The translations under genes were made by a program, and so were the position numbers. From Enterococcus_E cecorum_C (GTDB lineage: Bacteria > Bacillota > Bacilli > Lactobacillales > Enterococcaceae), in contig NZ_JBQKFH010000004.1 in assembly GCF_052119425.1 (NCBI RefSeq), forward strand, positions 1 through 64,000: a stretch of DNA of 64,000 nucleotides, written 5' to 3'. Below, one piece after another: positions 17,183 through 25,947 of this stretch. The notes beneath the pieces were generated by a model that saw only the letters and a list, made by a program, of their open reading frames with translations, was not told where the DNA came from and did no database searches. Positions within the stretch are counted from its first letter, which is position 1. Each line of letters opens with the position of its first letter.

Positions 17183-19249
17183 TTAATCTTTTTGTATTTC
17201 TTTTACAAATAACGAACTCATTAATTGATAGATTTCTTCTTTTGAACCATGCATATAAGTTTGCGTATTCAAGTCACTTTCAATAATGGAACTACTAATC
17301 TGTCCGAGAAGCGCCCGTTGATTTTCTGACATGGGCTCGGGAGCTAACATCAGTAAAATTCGTTTCAATAATATCCCTTTGCGATCCATACTAGGAATGC
17401 TGAAAGTATGGTCAAGCTCATATATCGCAAAGTACGGCTCCAATATTTCTTCATCCGCACAATGAAATAGCGCCATATTCGTCTGTGGGATACCAATCGG
17501 CGCAATCAAATAACGATCAATCACACGTTGGGTCACAGCTTGACTATCATGAACAATCGTGCCGCTCAATTCTTGAATAATTTGTGCTAATGTCGCTTCA
17601 ATTGTTGGTTGTGCCTTGACTTGTTTCAAATCAAAATTGCCAAGTAAATCATTAGCCAATTTCATCGATTCATAGATTTCTTGAAACGAGACATGCTGAC
17701 TAGATATGGTTGGCTGAGGTACTTTTTCGCTACCTTTTTCTTGCTTAGTCTCCATTTTGTATAGTTGACTTTTAATTTCACTAATCTCATCTTCTAACAA
17801 CAATGGAGAAATGACTTTATACGGAATCGGGAAACCAGGCAAGAAAATAGTTGCTAGAATCAAATCGAATTCCTTGTAATTCAAGCGACTCATTTCAGAA
17901 ATCTTACCAATTTTTACCGTTTGAAACTCTGGCAAATATTTTCGAATGCGACTCTCCAATATCCTTGCTGTGCCAATCCCACTAGAACAAATCACCAATA
18001 CCGACAAATCCCGACTAACCGGATGACGTTCTAAGGAAGTAGCAAAATGAATAACAATGTAACCTACTTCATCCTCTGAAAAGCGATATTGACTAAAGAT
18101 TCCCTGCAAACTTGTACGAACCGCCTTGGTAACCCAGTCATATTTTTTTGTTACTTTTTCTAAAAGGGGATTTTCTGGACTTTGAATCGCATGAGAACTT
18201 CTTTTCAAGGCAGCACTCATATGGGCCATTAAATCTTTGAAAAGCTGTTCATCTTTCCGAAAATCATATTGACTCAGTTGAGAAACCTTCCGAATAAATT
18301 CTTTAATTTTATATGAAAGCTCCACATCATAAGTATCGATAAATATATTTTGTGGTTGTTTATAATTAATACCTTCTAATTGATAAGCAAACAGCCTTAC
18401 TTCTTGATTTGGAATAGATTGATTTAAAAAAGTAGCGACTTTCACCATTAATTGATTCGCTAACTGAATGGTATCTGTCCGCGCTTCTTGTTCTTGCGTT
18501 TTTGCTAAAACATGATTGGAACGCATTCGGTCAATAGATAAAGTCAGTAAAATCAAAATACGTTGTAGCTGATTATCAGTAATATTGCTCAAAATATTAT
18601 TGGGTAATTGATAAATGCTTGTTTTAGCCAAAAATAAACTGTCCGTACTTAATAAATCTAAGAAGAAATTTCCACTTTTTTGATGGCTATTTTCGGCAGT
18701 CAACTTATCCAAATAATGGAAGAAATCATATTCACTGACACCATTAAAGATCAGGTTGCCTAAAATTTGGCGTTTGGCTTTTTCGTCGCCTTCAATTTTG
18801 ATACCACGTGCTTTTAACCGAATCAGTTGCAAACGATATTCCACTAAACTGGTTTCAATCGTTTGTAAATCAGAAACAATCGTCGCAACGCTTACTTGAA
18901 AATCAATTGCTAAACTCTCAATTGTCACTTCTTCCTCTTGAAATAGCAGAGAACAAACAATGGCTCCTTGTCGTTTAACATTATTCGTAAAGATATCTTC
19001 TTGTACTTCATTGAACTGTTGTTTTAACTTGTCTAAACTCGTACTTTCACCCAAAATACGATATCCCGCCCCACGAGGCTTGATGATTTGAATATCCAAA
19101 GCTTGTAAAGTTTTTTCGATACTGGCAATTTCACGATATAAAGTACGGCGACTAATTTGCAGTTGTGTCATTAATTCTTCTTGTGTAATTCCGTTTGGGT
19201 ACTCAAGCATCAAAGACAAGATTTTCTTTTCACGATTTGAAAAATACAT
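17183..19249 (-). CDS. mtlR: PRD-containing mannitol operon activator
   Basis: A 688-residue DNA-binding activator regulated by PTS phosphorylation. In order: two N-terminal winged-helix units (EELMTQLQISRRTLYREI near 18-36, and a second near 85-115), two PRD modules (about 200-400, including HMSAALKRSS and GYIVIHFATSLERH), an EIIB-like domain with VLVICSSGIGTARILESR near 418-436, and an EIIA-like domain from about 540 to the end. The layout and length match Bacillus and Lactobacillus MtlR. The matching palindromic target TTGACACA-N6-TGTGCCAA lies upstream of mtlA. The gene is inside the operon it controls, 80 bp after mtlA and separated by a hairpin. Confidence 0.93.
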   Translation of the reverse strand: MYFSNREKKILSLMLEYPNGITQEELMTQLQISRRTLYREIASIEKTLQALDIQIIKPRGAGYRILGESTSLDKLKQQFNEVQEDIFTNNVKRQGAIVCSLLFQEEEVTIESLAIDFQVSVATIVSDLQTIETSLVEYRLQLIRLKARGIKIEGDEKAKRQILGNLIFNGVSEYDFFHYLDKLTAENSHQKSGNFFLDLLSTDSLFLAKTSIYQLPNNILSNITDNQLQRILILLTLSIDRMRSNHVLAKTQEQEARTDTIQLANQLMVKVATFLNQSIPNQEVRLFAYQLEGINYKQPQNIFIDTYDVELSYKIKEFIRKVSQLSQYDFRKDEQLFKDLMAHMSAALKRSSHAIQSPENPLLEKVTKKYDWVTKAVRTSLQGIFSQYRFSEDEVGYIVIHFATSLERHPVSRDLSVLVICSSGIGTARILESRIRKYLPEFQTVKIGKISEMSRLNYKEFDLILATIFLPGFPIPYKVISPLLLEDEISEIKSQLYKMETKQEKGSEKVPQPTISSQHVSFQEIYESMKLANDLLGNFDLKQVKAQPTIEATLAQIIQELSGTIVHDSQAVTQRVIDRYLIAPIGIPQTNMALFHCADEEILEPYFAIYELDHTFSIPSMDRKGILLKRILLMLAPEPMSENQRALLGQISSSIIESDLNTQTYMHGSKEEIYQLMSSLFVKEIQKD

Positions 19250-19286
19250 GCTCTCCCTCCTTTCTTCTTATCTCTAACAAAGACTT

Positions 19287-19311
19287 TAGCCAGGCTTTTG
19301 TCACCTGGCTA
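19287..19311 (-). promoter_or_regulatory. Intercistronic hairpin between mtlA and mtlR
   Basis: TAGCCAGG (19287-19294) and CCTGGCTA (19304-19311) form a stem without a following T run on the minus strand. It probably works as a partial terminator or mRNA-stability element giving more MtlA than MtlR. Confidence 0.55.
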
Positions 19312-19328
19312 ATAGCCTTTTCTTTTAC

Positions 19329-20768
19329 TTATTTTTTCACTTCTTGTAGCTTAGTCACAATTTCATCATAACTTGGTGAATTCATGAAGTTTTCTACTGT
19401 AATAAATAGTGCACTTGGCGCTTTTTGACTTGCGCGTTCTTTTAATTCAACTTGCGTAACGATTAATGCCTTTGGATCGTCTGTTAAATTATTAATAGCA
19501 GAGTTACTTACTGGCACATCTAAACCAGCTTTTTTCACTTTATTTCGTAATACAGAAGCACCCATTGCACTTGAACCCATGCCCGCATCGCAAGCAAAGA
19601 TAATTTTATCGACCGTTGCAAATGATGCTGAAGAACTTGAAGTTGGTGCTGCTTGAGTGGTTGCAGCTACTTGACCTTTACTTTCAGCTTTAGCAGCCTT
19701 CACAGCAGCTTGACTTGCTTCAAAATCTTCTTCCTCTTTATTATCAGATTTAATAATTACCATTGACACTAAGAATGACACTGCTGTTGCGACGGCTACC
19801 CCAGCAATTACTGGAAGATATCCACCTTTTGGAGTCATTCCTAAAATAGCAATGATTGAACCAGGTGAAGCAGCAGCACGTAAACCAGCACCTAATAATT
19901 GGAAAGTAAATGTACCTGATACCCCACCAGCCATAACAGCTAAGAATAATAATGGTTTCATCATGACATATGGGAAGTAAATTTCATGAATACCACCTAA
20001 GAATTGAATGATAATCGCACCTGGCGCAGATGATTTGGCAGAACCTTTACCAAAAATCATGAAGGCTAATAACACACCTAAACCAGGACCAGGATTGGTT
20101 TCTAATAAGAATAGAATAGATTTACCAGTTTGTAAGGATTGTTCCGTACCAAGTGGTGTTAAAATACCGTGGTTAATGGCATTGTTTAAGAATAAAATTT
20201 TCGCAGGATCAATGAAGATATTTGCTAATGGTAATAAATGTGCATTAATAATCGCATCTACACCGCTAGCCATCGCATTGGTCAATGATTGAACGACTGG
20301 ACCAATTCCTAGATATCCTAGAATCGAAAGTACAAATCCAATCAAACCAGCTGAAAAGTTGTTGACTAACATTTCAAATCCAGCAGCAATTTTATCTTGG
20401 AAAGCATCATCAAATTTCTTGATACACCAGCCACCTAAAGGACCCATCACCATCGCCCCAATAAACATTGGTACTGAAGATCCGACTAAGACACCCATTG
20501 TTGCAATTGCCCCAACAACTGCACCACGTTGGCCATGAACAGTATGTCCACCAGTATAACCGATTAATAATGGCAATAAATAAGTAATCATTGGTCCAAC
20601 GAGATTGTTTAATTCTTTATTTGGCCACCATCCAGTTGGAATAAACAGGGCAGTAATTACACCCCAAGCAATAAAGGCCCCAATATTTGGCATGACCATT
20701 CCTGAAAGAAAACTACCGAAACGTTGCACTCTTGCTTTTAAACTCTTTTGCTGCACGTTTGCTTCCAT
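19329..20768 (-). CDS. mtlA: PTS mannitol transporter EIICB component
   Basis: A 479-residue membrane permease that imports and phosphorylates mannitol. Residues about 15-345 are the EIIC membrane domain (GSFLSGMVMPNIGAFIAWG near the start, GGIHEIYFPYV around 260 with the GI(x)E substrate-binding motif). A linker rich in Ala and Ser (about 350-380) leads to an EIIB domain with IIFACDAGMGSSAMGAS near 387-402, whose Cys is the phosphorylation site. There is no fused EIIA; that is mtlF. The ATG at 20768 has AGGAGGAAG about 7 bases upstream; a longer frame with 17 extra residues is not supported. First gene of mtlA-mtlR-mtlF-mtlD. Confidence 0.95.
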   Translation of the reverse strand: MEANVQQKSLKARVQRFGSFLSGMVMPNIGAFIAWGVITALFIPTGWWPNKELNNLVGPMITYLLPLLIGYTGGHTVHGQRGAVVGAIATMGVLVGSSVPMFIGAMVMGPLGGWCIKKFDDAFQDKIAAGFEMLVNNFSAGLIGFVLSILGYLGIGPVVQSLTNAMASGVDAIINAHLLPLANIFIDPAKILFLNNAINHGILTPLGTEQSLQTGKSILFLLETNPGPGLGVLLAFMIFGKGSAKSSAPGAIIIQFLGGIHEIYFPYVMMKPLLFLAVMAGGVSGTFTFQLLGAGLRAAASPGSIIAILGMTPKGGYLPVIAGVAVATAVSFLVSMVIIKSDNKEEEDFEASQAAVKAAKAESKGQVAATTQAAPTSSSSASFATVDKIIFACDAGMGSSAMGASVLRNKVKKAGLDVPVSNSAINNLTDDPKALIVTQVELKERASQKAPSALFITVENFMNSPSYDEIVTKLQEVKK

Positions 20769-20845
20769 TTTTAACTTCCTCCTCTTAATCTGTGCGGGAT
20801 GGTTCTGCACACCCCACAAAAGTTCTTGTAATTGTTTACATTTTT

Positions 20846-20874
20846 ATCTTAACCCAATAAATTACCGCTTTCAA
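20846..20874 (-). promoter_or_regulatory. mtlA promoter with overlapping cre-like site
   Basis: On the minus strand TTGAAA (20869-20874), 17-base spacer, TAAGAT (20846-20851). The -35 lies in TGAAAGCGGTAA (20862-20873), a cre-like sequence, which would let CcpA repress the operon in glucose. Confidence 0.7.
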
Positions 20875-20892
20875 CAACATCTAAATACATGT

Positions 20893-20914
20893 TTGACACA
20901 AAGAAGTGTGCCAA
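20893..20914. promoter_or_regulatory. MtlR operator
   Basis: TTGACACA-N6-TGTGCCAA, an inverted repeat like the TTGNCACA/TGTGNCAA site of MtlR, located 19 bp upstream of the mtlA -35, the right position for an activator. Confidence 0.75.
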
Positions 20915-20952
20915 AGTTTGTGATACCAGTTCCATAAATGGCACAAGAAAAA

Positions 20953-20980
20953 AATGCTATTCTCACATCAGAATAGCATT
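20953..20980 (-). terminator. Terminator of the chromate transporter pair
   Basis: AATGCTATTC (20953-20962) and GAATAGCATT (20971-20980) pair perfectly, followed on the minus strand by TTTTTTTCTTG. Confidence 0.88.
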
Positions 20981-21041
20981 CATCTTTATATATTTACACT
21001 AATATAATTATTATTTCACAAAATTTTTATTCATATAGTAA

Positions 21042-21599
21042 TCAATTAAGTAACATTTGATAAAAAATGTTTAATCCCCCTATGACAACCATTACTAGGA
21101 TTGGCCGGCTCTTTAGCTTTCTTAATAAAAGAAGTGCTACAATAAATAGGACAATTTTGGAGCTATCCAGTGAAAACCAGTTGTCCATATGATTCCCGTA
21201 AAAACTATTACGCAAAATTTCTAATCCTGAAACCAAAATCAAGACAATCACAGCAGGTCTTAAAGTTTGTAAGACATTTTGGACAATCGTTAAATTTTGA
21301 TAACGCACATAATAGTAGGCAATGATACTTACAATGATACAAGAAGGTGTTACACAGCCTAGCGTTGCCACAATCGCCCCGATAATTCCAGCACTTTTAA
21401 CGCCCACAAAAGTCGCCGCATTAATCGCGATTGGACCAGGTGTCATTTGTGATAAAGTAATTAAATGATTTAGTTCGGTCGCATGAAGCCAATGATGGGT
21501 ATAAACTTCTTGCTGAATCAAAGGTAAAGCTGCATATCCACCGCCAAAACTGAATAGGCCTACTTTCACAAAACTCCACCATAACTGTAAATAAATCAT
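21042..21599 (-). CDS. Chromate transporter family protein, second half
   Basis: A 185-residue single-domain CHR protein. It opens with the family signature FVKVGLFSFGGGYAALPLIQ (residues 10-29), followed by LSQMTPGPIAINAATFVG near 55 and five to six hydrophobic segments. Two such half-size proteins form the functional unit in Firmicutes. The ATG at 21599 overlaps the stop of the first half by the classic ATGA, so the pair is translationally coupled; an earlier in-frame start would lie deep in the upstream gene. The true substrate in enterococci is unproven; chromate or another oxyanion is family knowledge. Confidence 0.88.
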   Translation of the reverse strand: MIYLQLWWSFVKVGLFSFGGGYAALPLIQQEVYTHHWLHATELNHLITLSQMTPGPIAINAATFVGVKSAGIIGAIVATLGCVTPSCIIVSIIAYYYVRYQNLTIVQNVLQTLRPAVIVLILVSGLEILRNSFYGNHMDNWFSLDSSKIVLFIVALLLLRKLKSRPILVMVVIGGLNIFYQMLLN

Positions 21600-22150
21600 C
21601 GACTCACCCCACGCCATGTTTGAATGATACCATAAGCCAAGCAAACTAAAATCAAATAAACCGAACTAACATGGAATAAAAGACTCGCACCAAACACCAT
21701 TAAAAAGATCAAAATCGCAGTTCCTTGTTTTTTCCTGATAATAGGTAATAACATATCCAAAACGACTTGTAAAATTAAAGCACCCACAGCTACTTGCATA
21801 CCAGAAAGTAAATATTGGACCCAAACAATTTTGATAAATATATTGTAAAGGTAGGCTAAAATCGTGATAATTCCTAGCGGCGGTAAAACAGTAGCTACTA
21901 CCGTTACCAATACCCCAATTACTCCGGCTAGCTTGTAACCTACCAAGATTGCGCCATTAATTGCCATAGCTCCCGGCGCACTTTGAGCAATCGCCACAAA
22001 ATCAAGCATCTCATTTTCAGTTAGCCAACCATATTTTTGAACAAATCTTTGTTTCATTAGCATGACAATGACATAACCACCACCAAAAGTAAAAGCGCTC
22101 AAAGTAAATGTAGACCAAAATAGCCTTCTTAAGCTGAACTCCTTATCCAT
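21596..22150 (-). CDS. Chromate transporter family protein, first half
   Basis: A 184-residue single-domain CHR membrane protein. The signature FWSTFTLSAFTFGGGYVIVM spans residues 10-29, with FVAIAQSAPGAMAINGAIL near 46-64. Its partner follows with a 4-bp overlap. The two halves show the same two motifs, as expected from an ancient duplication with opposite membrane orientation. An AAAGTAGGAA lies about 6 bases upstream of the ATG. No regulator of this pair is adjacent in an obvious way; the GntR gene 800 bp away is transcribed divergently. Confidence 0.88.
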   Translation of the reverse strand: MDKEFSLRRLFWSTFTLSAFTFGGGYVIVMLMKQRFVQKYGWLTENEMLDFVAIAQSAPGAMAINGAILVGYKLAGVIGVLVTVVATVLPPLGIITILAYLYNIFIKIVWVQYLLSGMQVAVGALILQVVLDMLLPIIRKKQGTAILIFLMVFGASLLFHVSSVYLILVCLAYGIIQTWRGVSR

Positions 22151-22671
22151 AAATCAAATTCCTACTTTCTATCAACTATACCTATTATAATCTATTTTCC
22201 TTACTTGTGAATCTACCTGATGATTAGCTTCACTATGTAAACTTTTCTTAACATGCCAACAAAATAGAATGTTTTATTTTAAATTTTATTGTTTTTATTT
22301 AGATTAATTATAAATATAATATAGAGCCCCACTTGTGAAAGATGCACATAATCGTTTTAATTTCTTAATAAAAAAGTAAAAAACAGCAGTGCCACATACT
22401 TTCTTGATAATAGTCACATTCAACGTAAGTATTTTGACAAAAAATAGTATATTCTCAATTTTGTCAATAAATTTATTCAATTTTTAAAGAACATTCCATC
22501 TATCCATTTTTCTATTCATAAATTATAGCATCTACTATATCCTTTATTTTAATCTTCACCAATAGCCGAAGTTTTGTTTTTTTAAATATTAAAACAAGCA
22601 AAACTAAACTAAAAAAGCCTCATATATCAAAGTATAAATCCAAAAGCAAAGAAGCATATATATTTTATACA

Positions 22672-22709
22672 GTTATTTTAAAAGAAAACGATTTCAATTT
22701 TAAAATAAC
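22672..22709. promoter_or_regulatory. 38-bp palindrome with cre-like centre
   Basis: GTTATTTTAAAA and TTTTAAAATAAC are perfect 12-bp arms. The 14 bases between them, with the flanking A, include AGAAAACGATTTCA, which differs from the cre consensus only at the first position. It may be a catabolite-control site. Confidence 0.5.
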
Positions 22710-22798
22710 TTACACTTTAAACGATTACGCAAGTTATGATTAATAATAACTTAACATACAGCATACATGATAATTGCTTTTTATCAAAAAAAGTATAT

Positions 22799-22839
22799 TG
22801 TATACATGGATAGGGAAATGACGTAATTGAGAACGTCAT
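22799..22839. promoter_or_regulatory. Putative GntR operators (TGTATACA and ATGACGT repeat)
   Basis: TGTATACA (22799-22806) and, 12 bases on, ATGACGT-N8-ACGTCAT (22818-22839). Both lie about 120-160 bp before the gntR start codon and are candidates for autoregulation. Confidence 0.45.
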
Positions 22840-22960
22840 GTACATTTGCAATTGTATCTCAATGCATTTACAATCATATTTTTGTTATCTATTTTAAAAA
22901 TGAAAATTTACAAAGTTTACTTACTTATCGAGCTTATTTTCAGGAAAGGACGTGTGAATT

Positions 22961-23683
22961 ATGACAAAAACTGGTGGATACAGAAAAATAGCAAATGATA
23001 TCATGAATAAAATTCAACGTGGCACTTTTAAACCTGGTGAAAAACTACCTAAACAAACTGAATTAGCTAATTTTTATGACACAAGTCGTGTTACTGTGCA
23101 AAAAGCATTAAATGTACTAACACTCGAAGGCTATATTGCTTCTAAAAAAGGCGTTGGTACCTTTGTTAAAACATTAGATGAAACGACTTCTAACTTAGAT
23201 TCAAGTTCAAATGAATGTCTGGGCTTATCACAAAAAGTTGCTGCTAATCAAACAGTAACAAGTAAAGTGATTTCCTTTCACGTTCGAAACCCTGAGGATG
23301 AAGAATGTGAAAAACTAGCTATACGCCCAATCGATAGCGTATATGATATCATTCGTGTGCGTTATCTTGATGGTCAGCCTTTCAGAATCGAGTATACGGT
23401 TATTCCAGTAGCTACACTCCCTGAATTAAACACAGCAATATTGGAAAAATCTTTATACCAATATATTGAAAATGAAACACCTTATGAAATTGGTTCAGCA
23501 ATCCGCAAGATTAAAGCTGACATGTCAGATAGATATGACCAAAAGTATTTGGAATGTCAATTATTCGATCCAGTTCTTGAAATTGAACAAGTCGTAACAT
23601 TTAATGATGGTCGTCCATTTGAACTATCTGAAATTCGATACCGCTATGACAAAGGATGCTTTATTGCTATCCATTCTATCTAA
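22961..23683 (+). CDS. GntR family regulator (HutC/UTRA subfamily)
   Basis: A 240-residue regulator. Residues 5-75 form the GntR winged helix (YRKIANDIMNKIQRG, LPKQTELANFYDTSRVTVQKAL, KKGVGTFVK); the remainder, from about 95, is a UTRA ligand domain (IRPIDSVYDIIRVRYLDGQPF, ending FELSEIRYRYDKGCF). Members usually sense sugar phosphates or amino sugars. The ATG has AGGAAAGG about 10 bases upstream. It is monocistronic with a terminator. Its targets are not evident: the secreted-protein gene 400 bp downstream and nagB at 15 kb (with GntR-type palindromes) are two candidates, both inference. Confidence 0.88.
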   Translation: MTKTGGYRKIANDIMNKIQRGTFKPGEKLPKQTELANFYDTSRVTVQKALNVLTLEGYIASKKGVGTFVKTLDETTSNLDSSSNECLGLSQKVAANQTVTSKVISFHVRNPEDEECEKLAIRPIDSVYDIIRVRYLDGQPFRIEYTVIPVATLPELNTAILEKSLYQYIENETPYEIGSAIRKIKADMSDRYDQKYLECQLFDPVLEIEQVVTFNDGRPFELSEIRYRYDKGCFIAIHSI

Positions 23684-23700
23684 ACAATTTAATCTTAATC

Positions 23701-23735
23701 AAAAAACTCGGAAGTTTATTCTTTCGAGTTTTTTT
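23701..23735 (+). terminator. Intrinsic terminator of gntR
   Basis: AAAAAACTCG (23701-23710) and CGAGTTTTTT (23725-23734) form a 10-bp stem ending in a T run. Confidence 0.85.
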
Positions 23736-23993
23736 GTTTGTGAATTTTCCTCTTGATTACCTTCCATATCTACATTATTTCCAAACCAACAATACATATA
23801 TGTAAACTTGTCAATCCGAATATGACAACCTCTCTCCATATGCAACAATAACATCACGATAATCCCTCACCACCTCTACCGCCTATTGTGAATACGCTGC
23901 AAAAGCTTGTTTATAGCGTTTTTTTCAGATGTTATTATTCCTAAATCTACTTGATTTTTTTCATGATATAACCGATACTACATGTATAGAAAA

Positions 23994-24023
23994 AAGTATG
24001 TAAACCTATATCTTTACATACTT
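23994..24023. promoter_or_regulatory. 30-bp perfect palindrome upstream of the secreted protein gene
   Basis: AAGTATGTAAA, 8 bases, TTTACATACTT: 11-bp arms without mismatch, 57 bases before the start codon. It could be an operator or a leader hairpin. Its TATGTAAAC half recurs near 22215 and 23796. Confidence 0.6.
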
Positions 24024-24080
24024 GATTTACATTACTGGGGAAACTTAAGATATACATTCTAAAGTATCGGGGAGATTATA

Positions 24081-24875
24081 ATGAAAATTTTAAAACAAAA
24101 ACTTGTTAACTTATCTATTGCTGGAGCCGTTCTTACTGTTGGAGGTCTATTCCTTACATCTCAAATACAGAACACCTCAGCTCAGGCAAGCGAACCTACT
24201 AAATTGGTTGCATTTGATAAACAAGCATCCACACTAGGACAAACAATTGATAATATTAGTGGTTCCGAAACTGTTAAGGCCACTTTAGATAAAGCGCAAA
24301 CAGAATCTAAGAAGAAATCTCAAACAGAACAAAGTCAAGAAGCTACTAAAACACTAGAAAGCAACGCAACCCAACAAGTTGACAATACAAATATTTCAAC
24401 AACCGAAGTATCAGCTACTACCCAATCGGAAAGTAGCAATGTAGCACAAAATAACACACCAAATACCAACCAATCAAGTATAACTCAACAAAGTTCACCT
24501 ACACCTGCTCCCAAGCCACAAGTTGATACAAGTGGTTTTAACTTTAATGGTCACCACTATCCAATCGCTTGGTTCTCAGGTACAGGTTATGTCCCAGCAG
24601 ATGGTAATATCTATCGTTGGAGTGAAATGCCAAACCACTACTTGATTGAACGAGCTGGTATGGCTGGGGGTACTATTCGTGAATTAGGTGTAGGTTCACA
24701 AGTTACCATCGACGGACGAACATATACCATCTTTAAAATGTTGTCTGGTGTTGCCAACGATGAAAATGCCTACGACTTGCTTATTTCTCAAGGTGCAGCA
24801 ATCACTTTCCAAAGCTGCGATGCTACTTATGGCGCGAACGGCTTAGCAAACTTAACAATCTGGTTTGCAGCCTAA
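24081..24875 (+). CDS. Secreted protein with sortase-like C-terminal domain
   Basis: A 264-residue exported protein. A signal peptide occupies residues 1 to about 36 (basic start, hydrophobic core, SAQA cleavage region). Residues 40-150 are low-complexity, rich in Ser, Thr, Gln and Asn, a typical wall-spanning linker. Residues about 150-264 look like a sortase-type beta barrel: GTIRELGVGSQVTIDGRTYT resembles the strand-turn-strand around the sortase GD motif, and AAITFQSCDA resembles the TLxTC active-site strand, with Cys at about 246 and a candidate His at about 186. No Arg follows the Cys, so the standard triad is incomplete. No LPxTG or lipobox is present. I do not know its function; sortase-like is inference from motif order. 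Confidence 0.75.
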   Translation: MKILKQKLVNLSIAGAVLTVGGLFLTSQIQNTSAQASEPTKLVAFDKQASTLGQTIDNISGSETVKATLDKAQTESKKKSQTEQSQEATKTLESNATQQVDNTNISTTEVSATTQSESSNVAQNNTPNTNQSSITQQSSPTPAPKPQVDTSGFNFNGHHYPIAWFSGTGYVPADGNIYRWSEMPNHYLIERAGMAGGTIRELGVGSQVTIDGRTYTIFKMLSGVANDENAYDLLISQGAAITFQSCDATYGANGLANLTIWFAA

Positions 24876-24897
24876 GCATAAAACCAAATTCTATCTA

Positions 24898-24937
24898 AAA
24901 AAGTCGCGATTACCCTCAACGTAACCGCGACTTTTTT
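24898..24937. terminator. Bidirectional terminator between the secreted protein and menA
   Basis: An AAAAAGTCGCG arm starting at 24898 pairs with CGCGACTTTTTT ending at 24937; both strands end in T runs, serving the convergent genes. Confidence 0.88.
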
Positions 24938-24946
24938 GTTACTCTA

Positions 24947-25852
24947 TTACTGTAATAAAATACCTAATGCAAAACTCAGTACATGAACAAATGAACCTAC
25001 CGCTAAAATTTTTACCGCACAGATAAACGTTTGGTTCTTCACTTGAACTGCGAGTAATTTTTGTGTTTCCTGCCAAACAAATGGCATACTTACTAAACTT
25101 AACAAAGTCATCACAGGCGCTAAATGTAAAGCAACCGTCGCAACAATAGACAAATAAGCGAAGCGATTCATATTTACAAATACGTTTAATGCACGTCGTT
25201 TGCCAAGATAATGAACGATGGTATAACGATTATTCTTCTCATCTTCTTCTAAATCGCAAATATTATTGGCCAACATCAAATTAGCTATCCATAATGTATT
25301 TGGTAATGAAATCAGAAAAATCGAGCCGATGGTGCTAAAATTCCAAATAAACTGATCATAAGCATTTAAATAAACACAAATGAGCGAAATCATAAAGCCC
25401 ATTGTAAAACCAGAGAAAAATTCGCCTAGGGGTAAACTTGATAATGGGCGCGGACCAGATGAATAAAATATGCCAACCAAATAGCAATACAACCCCATCA
25501 CTAATAACGGCCAACCAACAATCATTGACAAACCTATTCCCATCAAAGCCGAAACAATAATTAAGCCCATCATGATGCGAAAGACTAACTTCAATGACAA
25601 ATTTTCTCTACCTATAATATTGGTTTTATGCTTATAATCATGAACATCGGTGGCGTGGTGATAGTCATTATAATTATCCAAAATATCCACCGCCATATTA
25701 AATAGAAACATCGCCACAAAATAAATAAATACCAAACCAATATGCAATGTATGATAATGATAATAACTGTATGCGAGCCCTATAAAAAACGGTAAGACAC
25801 TTGCAGTTTTCGCTTTAAATTCTACAAGTTCCAAAAACACTTTTAAAGACAC
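24947..25852 (-). CDS. menA: UbiA-family prenyltransferase (MenA, naphthoate prenyltransferase)
   Basis: A 301-residue membrane enzyme that attaches a polyprenyl chain to 1,4-dihydroxy-2-naphthoate in (demethyl)menaquinone synthesis. The first Asp-rich motif is DILDNYNDYHHATD near residues 61-74 and the second is NNICDLEEDEKNNR near 195-208, both needed to bind the Mg-diphosphate of the prenyl donor. About eight hydrophobic segments are visible. It starts at a GTG with AAGGAAG upstream. The divergent neighbour makes the prenyl donor, so the two genes together supply the quinone tail. Other men genes are not in this window. Confidence 0.9.
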   Translation of the reverse strand: MSLKVFLELVEFKAKTASVLPFFIGLAYSYYHYHTLHIGLVFIYFVAMFLFNMAVDILDNYNDYHHATDVHDYKHKTNIIGRENLSLKLVFRIMMGLIIVSALMGIGLSMIVGWPLLVMGLYCYLVGIFYSSGPRPLSSLPLGEFFSGFTMGFMISLICVYLNAYDQFIWNFSTIGSIFLISLPNTLWIANLMLANNICDLEEDEKNNRYTIVHYLGKRRALNVFVNMNRFAYLSIVATVALHLAPVMTLLSLVSMPFVWQETQKLLAVQVKNQTFICAVKILAVGSFVHVLSFALGILLQ

Positions 25853-25947
25853 ATTTTCACTTCCTTTAATTTTTTAAGCTTTGATATTTCCTATTCTAAG
25901 CAATTTAAGGTACAATAAAGTTATAAATTAATTTGCGAGGAATTATC

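Larger units (their letters stand above)
22151..22960. other. 810-bp AT-rich, palindrome-dense intergenic region
   Basis: No convincing gene on either strand. It contains at least four inverted repeats: TTGACAAAA/TTTTGTCAA (22434-22467), 12-bp arms around a cre-like core (22672-22709), TGTATACA (22799-22806) and ATGACGT/ACGTCAT (22818-22839). These lie upstream of the gntR gene and are listed separately where clear. It is unusually long for this compact genome segment. Confidence 0.6.
23684..24080. other. Intergenic region upstream of the secreted protein gene
   Basis: About 400 bp without a gene. It holds the gntR terminator (23701-23735), a TATGTAAACTTGTC element near 23796, and the 30-bp palindrome described separately at 23994-24023. 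The leader of the next gene starts after it. I saw no RNA family. Confidence 0.6.
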
